Source of the DNA: Nocardioides sp. Root122 | GTDB taxonomy: Bacteria > Actinomycetota > Actinomycetes > Propionibacteriales > Nocardioidaceae | Length of the DNA stretch: 64,000 nt | Direction of reading: 5' to 3' | Assembly (NCBI RefSeq): GCF_001425025.1 | Contig: NZ_LMDE01000001.1 | Location: 44,751 to 108,750 of the forward strand | In this document: positions 1 through 8,861 of the stretch, piece by piece | Position numbering within the stretch: position 1 is the stretch's first letter | How the letters are laid out: each line of letters starts with the position of its first letter | Position numbers and translations under genes: made by a program | Notes under the pieces: generated by a model | Databases searched by the model: none | Seen by the model: the letters and a program-made list of their open reading frames with translations, nothing else | Told to the model about the DNA's origin: nothing

Positions 1-1038
1 CGCAGCCGGCACACCCACGCCGACGCGGCGCGGTTGACGAAGCTCGGGCGCGCTCTCGAGGACGACCTGCACGCTCCGACCGCACGCGCGCTGGCCGACG
101 GCCGGCTGCGGGTGGAGCAGGCACGCGTGATCGTCCAGGCCGTCGACGCGATCCCTGCCCTCGTCCGTCTCGGTGACGGCACGACCCGGATCATCGACCC
201 CTCGGCTCGCACGCAGGCACGCGACCACCTCCTCGCCGCCGCGGCCGAACACGACTCGAAGGCGTTGCGCCGCCTCGGCCGGCGGATCCTCGACGTGGTC
301 GCACCCGAGCTCGGCGAGGCACAAGAAGCCGCCACCCTGGCGAAGGAGGAGCCCCGCGCCGACGCGGCCGCCGACCTCGAGGTCAACGACGACGGCAACG
401 GCCGCTGCCACGGACGGTTCACCCTGCCCTCCCACATCGGCGCGATGCTCAAACGCCACCTCCTCGCACTCGCCAACCCCGCACGGCACACCGAATCCGA
501 ACTGCGCGACGAGACCGGAGGCTGGAAGCCCCTGCGCCGACGCCTCGGCGAGGCGTTCATCGAGTACGTCGAGCGCTACCCCGTCGACGCCACCCCGCAG
601 ACCTCCGGCGTCAACGCCACCATCGTCATCACGATGACCCTCGAGCAGCTCCTCGGCGAGCACGCCACCGCGCTGCTCGACGACGGCACCCGCATGAGCG
701 CAGGACAGGCACGGCGGCTGGCCTGCGAGGCCGGCATCATCCCCGTCGTCCTCGGCACCGCGTCGCAGCCCCTCGACCTCGGCCGCACGGCTCGGCTCTT
801 CACCAGGGCCCAGCGCATCGCGCTCGGCCTGCGCGACGGCGGCTGCACCGCACGCGGCTGCGAGACCACCGCCTCCGGTTGTCACGCGCACCACGACGAT
901 CCCTGGTCCCGCGGCGGCGCCACCGACCTCACCAACGGACGCCTCCTGTCCCCCCGCCACCACCGGCTCGCCCACGACTCCCGCTACGCGATGACCGTCC
1001 ACGCCGACAACAAGGTCACCTTCGCCCGGCGGACGTAG
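1..1038 (+). CDS. DUF222 / HNH endonuclease-like protein (13E12 repeat family), 5' end outside window
   Basis: The reading frame is open from the first base, so the start lies upstream; a TTG at 34 is an in-frame candidate but cuts into the DUF222 region. The visible 345 residues comprise a helical DUF222 region and a C-terminal HNH nuclease module with the CTARGCE cysteine pair, a CHAHHDDPWSRGG histidine cluster, the middle Asn in DLTNGR and the final His in RHHRLAH. Family members are abundant, often multicopy, in Nocardioides and mycobacteria; their biological role is not settled and they are not proven mobile. It converges with the cupin gene across 33 bp. The family call is firm; cleavage activity is an inference from the motif. 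Confidence 0.88.
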   Translation, partial: RSRHTHADAARLTKLGRALEDDLHAPTARALADGRLRVEQARVIVQAVDAIPALVRLGDGTTRIIDPSARTQARDHLLAAAAEHDSKALRRLGRRILDVVAPELGEAQEAATLAKEEPRADAAADLEVNDDGNGRCHGRFTLPSHIGAMLKRHLLALANPARHTESELRDETGGWKPLRRRLGEAFIEYVERYPVDATPQTSGVNATIVITMTLEQLLGEHATALLDDGTRMSAGQARRLACEAGIIPVVLGTASQPLDLGRTARLFTRAQRIALGLRDGGCTARGCETTASGCHAHHDDPWSRGGATDLTNGRLLSPRHHRLAHDSRYAMTVHADNKVTFARRT

Positions 1039-1071
1039 ACCCGGCCACGACCAGGCCGTGCCCCATGCGTG

Positions 1072-1458
1072 TCACCGCCCAGCCGGCCCGTCCACGTTGA
1101 CCGTCGGCACACCCCCACCCACCCGCGCGATGACCGCGAGCGACGGCTCGCGCCCGGGGTTCGACTCCCGGTGCACGGTCCAGGCGGGGACGTGGACGAA
1201 GTCGCCGGGGCCGGCGTCGAGGTAGCCCTCGTGGCCCTCGAACTCGAGGCGGAGCACGCCGCGGACGACGTAGAGGCTCGACTCATTGCGTTCGTGGTGG
1301 TGCCAGCCCGAGACCGCGCCGGGCTCGGTCTCGACCTGCCCGGACCAGAGCAGCGGCAGCTCGAAGGCCAGCTCGCGGTGCATGCCCGGGGTCGGGTCGC
1401 CAGGCGTCAGGTCCGCGGGCGTGAAGACGCGTACGGGTCGGGGCAGCTCGCGTCCCAT
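1072..1458 (-). CDS. Cupin domain protein
   Basis: 128 residues, one conserved cupin barrel. The first cupin motif is visible as GWHHHERNES (His53-55, Glu59) and the second as the PGDFVHVPAWTVHRE stretch with His96; these are the usual metal ligands. The substrate cannot be told from sequence. It starts at ATG 1458, only 4 bp after the SRPBCC gene stops, so it is the last gene of a three-gene operon (DsbA-like, SRPBCC, cupin). Small single-domain cupins of this kind include isomerases, dioxygenases and sensors, so no reaction is assigned. Confidence 0.85.
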   Translation of the reverse strand: MGRELPRPVRVFTPADLTPGDPTPGMHRELAFELPLLWSGQVETEPGAVSGWHHHERNESSLYVVRGVLRLEFEGHEGYLDAGPGDFVHVPAWTVHRESNPGREPSLAVIARVGGGVPTVNVDGPAGR

Positions 1459-1462
1459 CGGC

Positions 1463-1936
1463 TCAGCCGCCCTCGGCGATCCGCTTGATCGCGGCGAGGG
1501 TCTGCGGGATCCCGGCGTGGGCGTGGCGGGTGCGGTTCTCGATCTCGGCCTCGGCCCGGTCGCCGTACTTGTCCGCGAACATCGACTGTCCCGCCGGCAG
1601 GAACTCCCAGGTCTCGATGAGCCGCGTGCCGTCGTCCTCTGGTGCCAGGACGAAGGCCCAGCGGACGTAGCCCTGGCCGACCACCCAGGCGAACTCGCGC
1701 CCGCGCTCGGCGGCGACCACCTGGGACCGGGTCTCCCAGGTGCGCTCCGGGAGCTGGTTGCGACCGGTGAACCAGGCGCCGACGCGGCCGGCCTCGGCTA
1801 CGTCGTCCCACCAGCACGAGGCGCAGACCGGGCTCCACTCGCCGGTGCGGGTGACGTCGCTGACGAGGTCGTAGACTGCCTCGGGCGTAGCCGCGACGAC
1901 CACGGAGTCCTGGTGGGTGAGTGCTTGCAGGCTCAT
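1463..1936 (-). CDS. SRPBCC (START/Bet v1-like) family protein
   Basis: 157 residues from ATG 1936, chosen because that ATG overlaps the stop of the preceding DsbA-like gene in an ATGA arrangement and has an AGAGGAGCG ribosome site ahead of it. The N-terminus has the typical polyketide-cyclase/SRPBCC opening (VVVAATPEAVYDLVSDVTR) followed by the hydrophobic-cavity beta strands, including the GTRLIETWEF strand. Such proteins bind or process hydrophobic small molecules; no ligand can be named. It is translationally coupled to its upstream neighbour and sits 4 bp before the cupin. Confidence 0.85.
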   Translation of the reverse strand: MSLQALTHQDSVVVAATPEAVYDLVSDVTRTGEWSPVCASCWWDDVAEAGRVGAWFTGRNQLPERTWETRSQVVAAERGREFAWVVGQGYVRWAFVLAPEDDGTRLIETWEFLPAGQSMFADKYGDRAEAEIENRTRHAHAGIPQTLAAIKRIAEGG

Positions 1937-2667
1937 CCGCGCTCGCTCCTCTGTCGACGGCTGCCGCCGTGCCAGTCCTCCTGGACGCCGACGTCGCCGG
2001 GCTCGACGCCGAACGCGGCCAGCTGGGGTCGCTCGCGCAGGCTGCGCTTCAGCTCGGCGAAGCCGGGGAAGCCGGCCAGTCCGACGACGTGGTCCCACAG
2101 CTCCCCGGCCCGGCCGGGCTCGGGCAGACGGCTGATGACGGGGCCGAAGAACGCCACCCCGTCCGGTGGCTCGAAGTGGATGATCGGCGTGCCGACATCC
2201 TTGCCCGTCGCCGCCAGGGCCTCGTCACCGTCCGCGCGGATCGCGTCGTCCCACGCGGTGTCGTCGAGGGCGTCGGCGAGGTCGGTGGGCAGGTCGACCT
2301 CGCGCAGGACGGGCTCGAGGAACTGCCGGGTGCCGTGCCACCCGGGTTCGGCGCCCGAGCCGCTCTGCGGCGAGTCGAAGATGTGGGCGCCCAGCGCGTC
2401 CTGCAGCGCGTCCACCGCCTCGGGCCCGTGCTCCTCACGCGCCCGCGCGACGACACGCAACAGGCGCAGGCCGGCGGTGTGGCCCGCCTCGTACTCCGGC
2501 GGGAAGTGGGCGTCGTAGTCGATGTGCTCGTTGATCTGGCGCAGCGAGATGAAGCGCCAGTCCACCGTCAGGCCGCGCTCCGCCTGCACCATCCGGACCC
2601 ACTTGCTCGTCAGCCAGCAGAAGGGGCACACCGGGTCGAAGTAGAAGCGGATGTCAGCAGTCGCCAT
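1933..2667 (-). CDS. DsbA-family oxidoreductase, mycothiol-linked nitroreductase (Rv2466c) type
   Basis: 244 residues with a thioredoxin fold interrupted by a helical insertion. The redox motif is CPFCW (Cys14, Cys17) right after the first strand, and the cis-Pro loop is visible as DVGTPIIHF. This layout matches the actinobacterial DsbA-like group that includes mycobacterial Rv2466c, a cytosolic mycothiol-dependent reductase. There is no signal peptide, agreeing with a cytosolic role. First gene of the operon with the SRPBCC and cupin genes, and divergent from the haloalkane dehalogenase. The family is clear; mycothiol dependence is inferred from relatives. Confidence 0.85.
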   Translation of the reverse strand: MATADIRFYFDPVCPFCWLTSKWVRMVQAERGLTVDWRFISLRQINEHIDYDAHFPPEYEAGHTAGLRLLRVVARAREEHGPEAVDALQDALGAHIFDSPQSGSGAEPGWHGTRQFLEPVLREVDLPTDLADALDDTAWDDAIRADGDEALAATGKDVGTPIIHFEPPDGVAFFGPVISRLPEPGRAGELWDHVVGLAGFPGFAELKRSLRERPQLAAFGVEPGDVGVQEDWHGGSRRQRSERG

Positions 2668-2807
2668 GGATCGACACTAGATCGGGCGGCCACACGTGTC
2701 GCGGCGCTGGGCGCCCCCACCCCTCCCACCGCCGGATCCTCGTGGAGACGTGCTCGCCCACAGGCTCGCCACCGGCCCTCGCGACAGCCGCCTGCGAGAC
2801 TGCAGGC

Positions 2808-3728
2808 ATGGAGGTCTACAGAACCCCGGACCACGCCTTCGACGACGTCCCCGAATTCCCGTGGGAGCCGAGCTACGCCGAGGTCACCGACCCCGACGGC
2901 GGGACGCTGCGGATGGCGTACGTCGATGCCGGCCCGGCGGACGGCCCGGTGGCACTCCTGCTCCACGGCGAGCCGTCGTGGTCGTTCCTCTACCGGCACG
3001 TGATCGAGGCGCTCGTCGATCGCGGGATCCGGTGCGTGGTGCCGGACATGATCGGCTTCGGGCGCTCCGACAAGCCGGTCGAGACGGGGGACTACTCGTT
3101 CGCCCGGCTGGTTGAGTGGACGCGTGAGCTGGCGTTCGACCACCTCGACCTGCGCGACGTGACCCTGGTCGGCCAGGACTGGGGCGGGCTGGTCGGGTTG
3201 CGCCTGGTCGCCGAGCACCACGACCGGTTCAGCCGCGTCGTCGCCGCCAACACCGGGCTCCCGACCGGCGACTTCGACATGCCCGAGATCTGGTGGCAGT
3301 TCCGCCGGGCCGTCGAGAGCGCCCCGACCCTCGACGTGGGCCGGCTCGTCGCCGCGGGCTGCGCCCGGCCGATGGGCGACGACGTCCGAGCCGCCTACGA
3401 CGCACCGTTTCCCGAAGAACGGGCCAAGGCCGGGGTGCGCGCCCTGCCCACGCTCGTACCCACCCGTCCTGACGACCCCGCGGCCGAGGCCAACCGCGCG
3501 GCGTGGGAGGTCCTGTCGAGGAGCGAGGTGCCGTTCCTCGTCGCCTTCGGCGACAGCGACCCGATCACTGGCGCGATGGCGCCGATCCTCCGCAAGCTCA
3601 TCCCCGGCACACGCGGGCTCGACCACCCGACCATCCGCGGCGCCGGCCACTTCCTCCAGGAGGACGCCGGCGCGGAGCTGGGTCAGGTCGTCGCCGACTT
3701 CGTGCTCGGCTCGCATCAGGGCCGGTAG
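2808..3728 (+). CDS. Haloalkane dehalogenase
   Basis: 306 residues, alpha/beta hydrolase fold. Start taken at ATG 2808, which begins MEVYRTPDHAFD, typical for the DhlA/DhmA subgroup. Visible active-site features: the oxyanion loop HGEPSWSFLYR (Glu55, Trp58), nucleophile Asp124 with halide-binding Trp125 in VGQDWGG, an acid Asp near 252 in AFGDSDP, and His281 in GAGHFLQED. These residues separate it from epoxide hydrolases and serine esterases. Known reaction: hydrolysis of a carbon-halogen bond to alcohol plus halide (EC 3.8.1.5). Monocistronic, divergent from the DsbA-like operon. The natural substrate is unknown. Confidence 0.92.
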   Translation: MEVYRTPDHAFDDVPEFPWEPSYAEVTDPDGGTLRMAYVDAGPADGPVALLLHGEPSWSFLYRHVIEALVDRGIRCVVPDMIGFGRSDKPVETGDYSFARLVEWTRELAFDHLDLRDVTLVGQDWGGLVGLRLVAEHHDRFSRVVAANTGLPTGDFDMPEIWWQFRRAVESAPTLDVGRLVAAGCARPMGDDVRAAYDAPFPEERAKAGVRALPTLVPTRPDDPAAEANRAAWEVLSRSEVPFLVAFGDSDPITGAMAPILRKLIPGTRGLDHPTIRGAGHFLQEDAGAELGQVVADFVLGSHQGR

Positions 3729-3830
3729 GACGTCGCGAGCTCGGCGCGTCCGTCGCGGTCGACGGTGGGTCGCGGCTGCTCCGGACCTACTCTCTGTCGA
3801 CGACGTACACATCGACGAAGGGGGATCGTG

Positions 3831-4004
3831 ATGGAGCAGCAGCTGGCGTGCCCGTTGTGCCACGGAACGGAGTTCGAGCGGCAGCAGTCGCGGCAGGACT
3901 CGAGGTGGGGCTTCACCTCCCACAAGATGACGCTGATGATCTGCCTGACGTGCCGGTACGTCCTGCACTTCTCCGAGGGCCGGTCCGTCTTCGACTTCGA
4001 CTGA
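3831..4004 (+). CDS. Small zinc-ribbon protein
   Basis: 57 residues starting at ATG 3831 behind a GAAGGGGGATCG ribosome site. Two CxxC knuckles, Cys7/Cys10 and Cys38/Cys41, flank a basic segment, giving a four-cysteine zinc ribbon; the C-terminus is acidic (SVFDFD). No other domain is present. Small ribbons like this are annotated as hypothetical proteins; the fold suggests nucleic-acid or protein binding, but no role can be assigned. It is free-standing, about 100 bp after the dehalogenase gene. Confidence 0.78.
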   Translation: MEQQLACPLCHGTEFERQQSRQDSRWGFTSHKMTLMICLTCRYVLHFSEGRSVFDFD

Positions 4005-4183
4005 AGCGGGTCCGCCGCCTGATGAAGAAGCACCTGCCGCCGACGACCCCGTAGGCGGCGTCCCGCCGCGACGCGAGTACCAGCCCGAGCGTGTCAGGTG
4101 ACATGGCCCGTTCGGGGGATGTCCGAACACGCAGGCGCGATGGCACTTTGATGCGCACATCGCCATCTCGGGGGAGACATCGC

Positions 4184-4447
4184 ATGAAGCGTCTTGTCGT
4201 TCGTGATCTGATCGTTCTGGCCGCGGCGGCCTCTGCAGCCCTCGCGGGGGCAGCGGTGGTCCCGGCATCGTCGGTGCCCGATCCCGGTGCTCTGTTCAAG
4301 TGGTCACTGAGTGGCCCGGACGCCGAGACGGCCGTGCTCTCCGCGCAGTTCACCGTCGACGGAGCCACCTATGCGATCACGCGGTCCGGGGTGGTCTGGC
4401 ACGTCAACGCCAAGACTCCCAAGGCCTGGGCGGGTGAGCGTCCCTGA
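4184..4447 (+). CDS. Small secreted protein, apparently truncated by a frameshift
   Basis: As the sequence stands this encodes 87 residues from ATG 4184 behind a GGGGGAG ribosome site: a basic start (MKRLVVRD), a hydrophobic Ala-rich segment ending near PASSVPDP, then a strand-rich domain. The frame stops at 4445-4447. A different frame directly continues the coding pattern from 4438 to a TGA at 4540-4542, which overlaps the GTG start of the next gene. The intact gene was therefore probably 4184-4542, encoding about 118 residues. No family recognised; a secreted or membrane-anchored product is inferred from the N-terminus. Confidence 0.6.
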   Translation: MKRLVVRDLIVLAAAASAALAGAAVVPASSVPDPGALFKWSLSGPDAETAVLSAQFTVDGATYAITRSGVVWHVNAKTPKAWAGERP

Positions 4448-4542
4448 CGCGACGGGGCTCCTGCGCCACCGCGACCGCGCAGACCTTCCGGGTGACGTTG
4501 GTCGATGGGACGGTGCACGACGTGGAGGTCGCGTTCACGTGA
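4438..4542 (+). other. Frame-shifted C-terminal part of the gene starting at 4184
   Basis: Read in the frame of 4456, this gives a strand-rich tail including SCATATAQTFRV and GTVHDVEVAFT. Of the 25 codons after TGC 4462-4464, 24 end in G or C; in the frame that stays open into the lipoprotein gene, 13 of 31 codons here end in A or T. The TGA at 4540-4542 overlaps GTG 4539, a coupling seen at many real gene pairs in this window. A one-base loss between 4438 and 4447, for example in the CCC run at 4442-4444, would explain it. It could be a true mutation, a sequencing error or recoding. Confidence 0.6.
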
Positions 4543-5027
4543 GATCCGGCGCAGCGGTGCTGGGCGTGGGGGTGGCGGTTCTGGCCAGCCTCGCCTCGGC
4601 CTGCGCCGGGGACCCGACTCCGGGTGGGCCTGACGTCGGTGCGACCAGCGGCGGCCCCGCCGGCTCGGCCAGACTCGTCGACGACACCGGCCGCGACGAC
4701 GTACCCGACGGTGGCGGGTGGGTAGCACTCATCCCCGCGGACCGGGTCGCCGAGGTGTGGCAGGCAGCCGGCAGCGACCCCGGTGCCGACCTCACCTACG
4801 CGGCCGTGACGGTGACCTCGGCGCAGGTGGAGGCCGTCGGCGGACTCACACGGCCGGTGTCCGAGGACGGCAGCTTCGAGCTCGGGCTGACCGGCCCAGT
4901 GGTGGTGTGCCGCGTTCCGGGGGAGCTGGACTCGGGCTCCACCCGCGGATGTGCGCGCGTCCAGCTCGACGAGGACTCGCGCATCGAGATCTCGTGGGGC
5001 GAGGCTGGGTTCCGCGTCAGCGGGTGA
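4539..5027 (+). CDS. Putative lipoprotein
   Basis: 162 residues from GTG 4539. A short hydrophobic N-terminus ends in LASACAG, a plausible though not perfect lipobox with Cys22 as the lipidation site. A Gly/Pro/Thr-rich linker follows, then a mature domain of about 120 residues with two further cysteines that could pair. I do not recognise the family. The start overlaps the stop of the frame-shifted upstream gene (GTGA), so the two probably form an operon of cell-surface proteins. Its 3' end overlaps the convergent membrane-protein gene by 11 bp. Confidence 0.72.
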   Translation: MRSGAAVLGVGVAVLASLASACAGDPTPGGPDVGATSGGPAGSARLVDDTGRDDVPDGGGWVALIPADRVAEVWQAAGSDPGADLTYAAVTVTSAQVEAVGGLTRPVSEDGSFELGLTGPVVVCRVPGELDSGSTRGCARVQLDEDSRIEISWGEAGFRVSG

Positions 5028-5412
5028 CGGGCCGGGTGTGCCAGAGCCACCAGAGTCCGGCGAAGGGCAGCACGAGGGGCAGCCAGCCGTAGCCGGCGCC
5101 GTACGACGACCAGACGGTCTGGTCGGGGAACAGCTCGGGGTCGAGCACGGTGAGGGTGCCGACGGTCAGCACGCCGACGAGCTCGAAGCCGACCGCGGCC
5201 CAGGCCAGGCGTCGGGGCGCGGGACCCACCTCGGCGAGGCCGAGGGTCGCGGCGATGTAGACCAGGCCGGCGACGGCGGAGAGGGCGTACGCCAAGGGTG
5301 CCTCGTCGGCCTTGGTGACCAGCTGGACGACGGAGCGGGCGGTCGCGGCGAGGGCGAACACGCCGTAGACGGCGACGAGGACGCGGCCGGCGCCGGTGCG
5401 GGTGGAGCTCAC
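5017..5412 (-). CDS. Small integral membrane protein
   Basis: 131 residues from GTG 5412, chosen because it overlaps the stop of the upstream membrane-protein gene (GTGA); a GTG three codons earlier is also possible. About four hydrophobic segments are visible, with a long loop before the last (DPELFPDQTVWSSYGAGYGW) and a basic C-terminus (HTRPVTR). It matches a conserved actinobacterial membrane protein of unknown function. Together with the gene at 5409-5798 it forms a coupled pair of small membrane proteins. Confidence 0.75.
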   Translation of the reverse strand: MSSTRTGAGRVLVAVYGVFALAATARSVVQLVTKADEAPLAYALSAVAGLVYIAATLGLAEVGPAPRRLAWAAVGFELVGVLTVGTLTVLDPELFPDQTVWSSYGAGYGWLPLVLPFAGLWWLWHTRPVTR

Positions 5413-5798
5413 GACGTCCACACCTGCAGCGTGCGGACGACGACGAAGGCCTGCGCGAGACCGGCGACGAGCAGCACGGCCGTCGCGCCGCGGCTCCGCT
5501 CGGCCAGCGACCAGAGGAAGCCGATCGGCAGCAGCACCAGCCCGGCCAGCAGGTAGCCGAAGAGCGTGATCGCGCCGGCGCCGGGGATGTCGGCGTCGCC
5601 CACCTCGAGGGCGGCCATGACGAGGAGCACGAGGGTGCCGAGCTCGATCAGACCCGCGAAGCCCAGCAGGCCCCAGTCGGGCGTGCGGTCCAGGGCGACG
5701 TAGACGAGCACGACCAGGGTGAAGGCCAGCGACGCGGCGATCAGGGCGAGGGGCAGGGGTCCGTCCACGAGGGCCGATTCTCGCAGAGCGGGCCTCAC
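5409..5798 (-). CDS. Small integral membrane protein
   Basis: 129 residues if started at GTG 5798; a second GTG at 5768 would remove ten residues without touching the membrane segments. Four transmembrane helices are predicted by eye, beginning LALIAASLAFTLVVLVYVAL. No catalytic or binding motif is apparent. It is translationally coupled to the next membrane-protein gene by a GTGA overlap. Function unknown. Confidence 0.72.
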   Translation of the reverse strand: MRPALRESALVDGPLPLALIAASLAFTLVVLVYVALDRTPDWGLLGFAGLIELGTLVLLVMAALEVGDADIPGAGAITLFGYLLAGLVLLPIGFLWSLAERSRGATAVLLVAGLAQAFVVVRTLQVWTS

Positions 5799-5826
5799 GG
5801 ACCCGGCAGCGGGCGGACGCCGCCTC

Positions 5827-6543
5827 TCAGGCGGTGGGCCCGACCGGCGGGAACTCCTTCATGGCGTGGTCGGCGATCTTCTTCATCATGAAGCCGTCGA
5901 TGCCGCCGCCGACGAGACCACCGGCGACCGGGACGCCGCGACCGAGGCGGGCCAGCAGCTTCTCGCTGACGCCGCGCATCAGGCGGAAGCCGACGGCCTT
6001 GTTGACCACCATCAGCGCGGCGGGCGGCAGCCCCTTGAGGGCGTACGACGTCGCCCGGCCGCTGACGCTGGTCATCCCCGCCTTCTGCAGCACCTCCTCG
6101 GCGTCGGAGCCGACGAGCGTCAGCAGGACCGCGGTGCGCACGCGCGGATCGCTGACGTCGTAGCCGCGCAGGGTGGCGATGCCACCGACCATCCGGACGG
6201 CCTGGAGGTAGAACTCGGCGACGTTGACCGGCAGCGACACCGGCATCGTGACGAAGCCTCCGATGCCGGTGACGAACCCGCCCACACCACCGGTGAGGGT
6301 GCTGCGGCGGGCGAGGGCGGCGATCGCCTTCTCGCGGTCGCCGCCGGTCCTGGCCAGCGCCCGCTCGGCCACCTCGCTCACCGGGTCCAGGGGGCCGCGT
6401 CCCTCGAGCCCGACGTCGACGAGCGTGCCCACGAGCCTGTCGACGGTGCCCGGGTCGGGCTGGGGGTCGTCGGCGACGTCGAGCGCCGACCGCGGCGCGT
6501 CCTCGTCGGAGTGGCGGCCGGGGAGGAGGTCCTTGAGTCCCAT
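5827..6543 (-). CDS. EcsC family protein
   Basis: 238 residues from ATG 6543. After an acidic N-terminal stretch, the central region has the Gly-rich hydrophobic pattern of the EcsC family (GGVGGFVTGIGGFVTMPVSL), followed by helices with VRMVGGIATLRGYD and a second Gly-rich hairpin (GRGVPVAGGLVGGGIDG). EcsC-type proteins are membrane-associated and poorly characterised; the name comes from the Bacillus ecs locus. The gene lies between the small membrane proteins and copA on the same strand, separated by 28 and 50 bp, so an operon is possible but not shown. Confidence 0.82.
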   Translation of the reverse strand: MGLKDLLPGRHSDEDAPRSALDVADDPQPDPGTVDRLVGTLVDVGLEGRGPLDPVSEVAERALARTGGDREKAIAALARRSTLTGGVGGFVTGIGGFVTMPVSLPVNVAEFYLQAVRMVGGIATLRGYDVSDPRVRTAVLLTLVGSDAEEVLQKAGMTSVSGRATSYALKGLPPAALMVVNKAVGFRLMRGVSEKLLARLGRGVPVAGGLVGGGIDGFMMKKIADHAMKEFPPVGPTA

Positions 6544-6593
6544 GGCCCCACCCTAGGAACATCCGCCCAGCGACTCCTCCCCCGTGGGGCGGG

Positions 6594-8861
6594 TCAGGAC
6601 GCCGACGACACCGACGAGCGGAAGCCGCGCAGCCGCAGGCTGTTGGTCACCACGAAGACGCTGGAGAACGCCATCGCCGCACCGGCGAGCATCGGGTTGA
6701 GCAGGCCGGCGGCGGCCAGTGGGAGGGCGGCGACGTTGTAGGCGAAGGCCCAGAACAGGTTGCCCTTGATCGTCGAGAGCGTGCGGCGCGCGAGCCGGAT
6801 CGCGTCGACGGCCACCAGCAGGTCACCGCGCACCAGCGTCAGGTCGCTGGCCTCGATCGCCACGTCGGTCCCGGTGCCCATCGCGAGCCCGAGGTCGGCC
6901 TGGGCGAGCGCGGCAGCGTCGTTCACGCCGTCGCCGACCATGGCCACGACCTTGCCCGCGGCCTGCAGCCGCTGCACCTCGGCGACCTTGTCGGCCGGCA
7001 GCACGTCCGCGACGACCTCGTCGATGCCGACCTGCGCCGCCACGTGACGCGCAGCCGCCTCGTTGTCGCCGGTCAGCAGCACGGGCGCCAGCCCGAGGTC
7101 GCGCAGGGCGGCGACTGCCTCGGCGGACGTGGCCTTGACGGTGTCACCCACGACGATGACGCCGCGGACCTGACCGTCCCAGCCGACCGCGACGGGGGTG
7201 AGCCCGTCGGCCTGGGCCCGCTCGACGGCCTCGGCGAGCCGCGGCGTGAGGTGCTGGCTCCACTCGGCCAGCAGGCTGGGCCGACCGACGACGACGGCAT
7301 GGCCCTCGACGATGCCCTGGACGCCCAGGCCCGCCCGGTTGGCGAAGTCCTCGACCGGCGGCAGCGCTCCGTGGACGGCGGGGTCGACCGCGGCGATAGC
7401 CCGACCGATCGGGTGCTCGGACGCCGACTCGAGTGCGGCCGCGAGGCGTCGTACGCCGTCGGGGTCCTCGCCGTCGGCGGCCACCACCTCGTGCACGGTC
7501 ATCTCGCCCGTGGTGACGGTGCCGGTCTTGTCCAGCACGATCGTGTCGACGCGACGGGTCGACTCGAGGACCTCAGGCCCCTTGATCAGGATGCCGAGCT
7601 GGGCCCCGCGGCCCGTGCCGACCATGAGGGCGGTCGGCGTGGCCAGGCCCAGCGCGCACGGGCAGGCGATGATCAGCACCGCCACGGCGGCGGTGAAGGC
7701 GGCGGTCGCACCCGCGCCGGCACCGAGCCAGAAGCCCAGCGTCGCCATGGCCAGCCCGATGACGATGGGCACGAAGATGCCGGAGATCCGGTCGGCGAGG
7801 CGCTGCACCTCGGCCTTGCCGTTCTGCGCGTCCTCGACCAGCCGGGCCATCTGCGCGAGCTGGGTGTCGGCGCCGACCCGGGTGGCGCGGACGGTCAGCC
7901 GGCCGCCGGCGTTGACGGTCGCGCCGACGACGGGGTCGCCCGCGCGCACCTCGACCGGGACGGACTCACCGGTGAGCATCGAGGCGTCGACCGCGGACGT
8001 GCCGTCGACGACCTCGCCGTCGGTGGCGATCTTCTCGCCCGGGCGGACGACGAACACGTCGCCCACGGCGAGCTGGTCGATCGGGACGCGCACCTCGGCG
8101 CCGTCCCTCAGCACGGCCACGTCACGGGCGCCGAGCTCGAGCAGCGCGCGGAGCGCGGCTCCCGCCTGTCGCTTCGAGCGGTGCTCGAGCCAGCGACCGG
8201 CGAGGATGAAGGTGGTGACGCCGGCCGCGGCCTCGAGGTAGATGTTGCCCGCCCCGTCGGTGCGGTCGACTGAGATCCGGAAGGCGTGGGTCATGCCGGG
8301 CTCGCCGGCAGTGCCCAGGAACAACGCCCACAGCGACCAGCCGAAGGCGGCGAGCACGCCCACCGACACGAGGGTGTCCATCGTGGTTGCGCCGTGGCGC
8401 AGGTTGGTCCACGCTGCCCGGTGGAAGGGCCAGGCGCCCCACACCACGACGGGCGCGGCGAGCGCGAGCGAGGCCCACTGCCAGTAGGTGAACTGCCACG
8501 CCGGCACCATCGCCAGCGCCACCACCGGGATGCTCAGCGCGGCGCTGACGAGCAGCCGCTGCAGCAGCGGGTCACGCCCGGGTTCGGCAGCCTCGGCCGG
8601 GACGTCGGTGTCGGGCGCGACGGGCAGCGCGGCGGCGTAGCCCGCGGCCTCGACGGTCCGCAGCAGGTCGTCGGTCGAGACCGAGCCGGGGTAGGACACC
8701 TTGGCCTTCTCGGTGGCGTAGTTGACCGTCGCGGTCACGCCCTCGAGCTTGTTGAGCTTGCGCTCGATCCGGTTGGCGCACGAGGCGCACGTCATGCCGG
8801 TGATGGCCAGCTCGACGTCGGCGAGCGGACCCGCGGCCTGGTGGGTGGTGTCAGTGGGCAT
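6594..8861 (-). CDS. copA: Copper-exporting P1B-type ATPase
   Basis: 755 residues from ATG 8861. Order of parts: one N-terminal heavy-metal domain with GMTCASC (Cys25, Cys28), eight expected membrane helices, the actuator TGES loop, the Cu(I) transport motif IACPCALG near residue 400, the phosphorylation site DKTGT near residue 442, SEHPIG, and the hinge [13 protein letters not shown] plus one MxCxxC domain defines the Cu(I)-export group. It overlaps the preceding secreted-protein gene by 11 bp and ends the csoR-copZ operon, so copper induction through CsoR is expected. Confidence 0.95.
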   Translation of the reverse strand: MPTDTTHQAAGPLADVELAITGMTCASCANRIERKLNKLEGVTATVNYATEKAKVSYPGSVSTDDLLRTVEAAGYAAALPVAPDTDVPAEAAEPGRDPLLQRLLVSAALSIPVVALAMVPAWQFTYWQWASLALAAPVVVWGAWPFHRAAWTNLRHGATTMDTLVSVGVLAAFGWSLWALFLGTAGEPGMTHAFRISVDRTDGAGNIYLEAAAGVTTFILAGRWLEHRSKRQAGAALRALLELGARDVAVLRDGAEVRVPIDQLAVGDVFVVRPGEKIATDGEVVDGTSAVDASMLTGESVPVEVRAGDPVVGATVNAGGRLTVRATRVGADTQLAQMARLVEDAQNGKAEVQRLADRISGIFVPIVIGLAMATLGFWLGAGAGATAAFTAAVAVLIIACPCALGLATPTALMVGTGRGAQLGILIKGPEVLESTRRVDTIVLDKTGTVTTGEMTVHEVVAADGEDPDGVRRLAAALESASEHPIGRAIAAVDPAVHGALPPVEDFANRAGLGVQGIVEGHAVVVGRPSLLAEWSQHLTPRLAEAVERAQADGLTPVAVGWDGQVRGVIVVGDTVKATSAEAVAALRDLGLAPVLLTGDNEAAARHVAAQVGIDEVVADVLPADKVAEVQRLQAAGKVVAMVGDGVNDAAALAQADLGLAMGTGTDVAIEASDLTLVRGDLLVAVDAIRLARRTLSTIKGNLFWAFAYNVAALPLAAAGLLNPMLAGAAMAFSSVFVVTNSLRLRGFRSSVSSAS

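Noticed and set aside
1..1038. DUF222/HNH gene as proof of a mobile element at the left edge
   Set aside because: The family is widespread in chromosomes of this group and no inverted repeats or other mobile genes are next to it.
4311..4538. N-terminal extension of the lipoprotein gene back to 4311
   Set aside because: That frame has many A/T-ending codons before 4539 and would bury the signal peptide; the GTG at 4539 directly precedes the signal.
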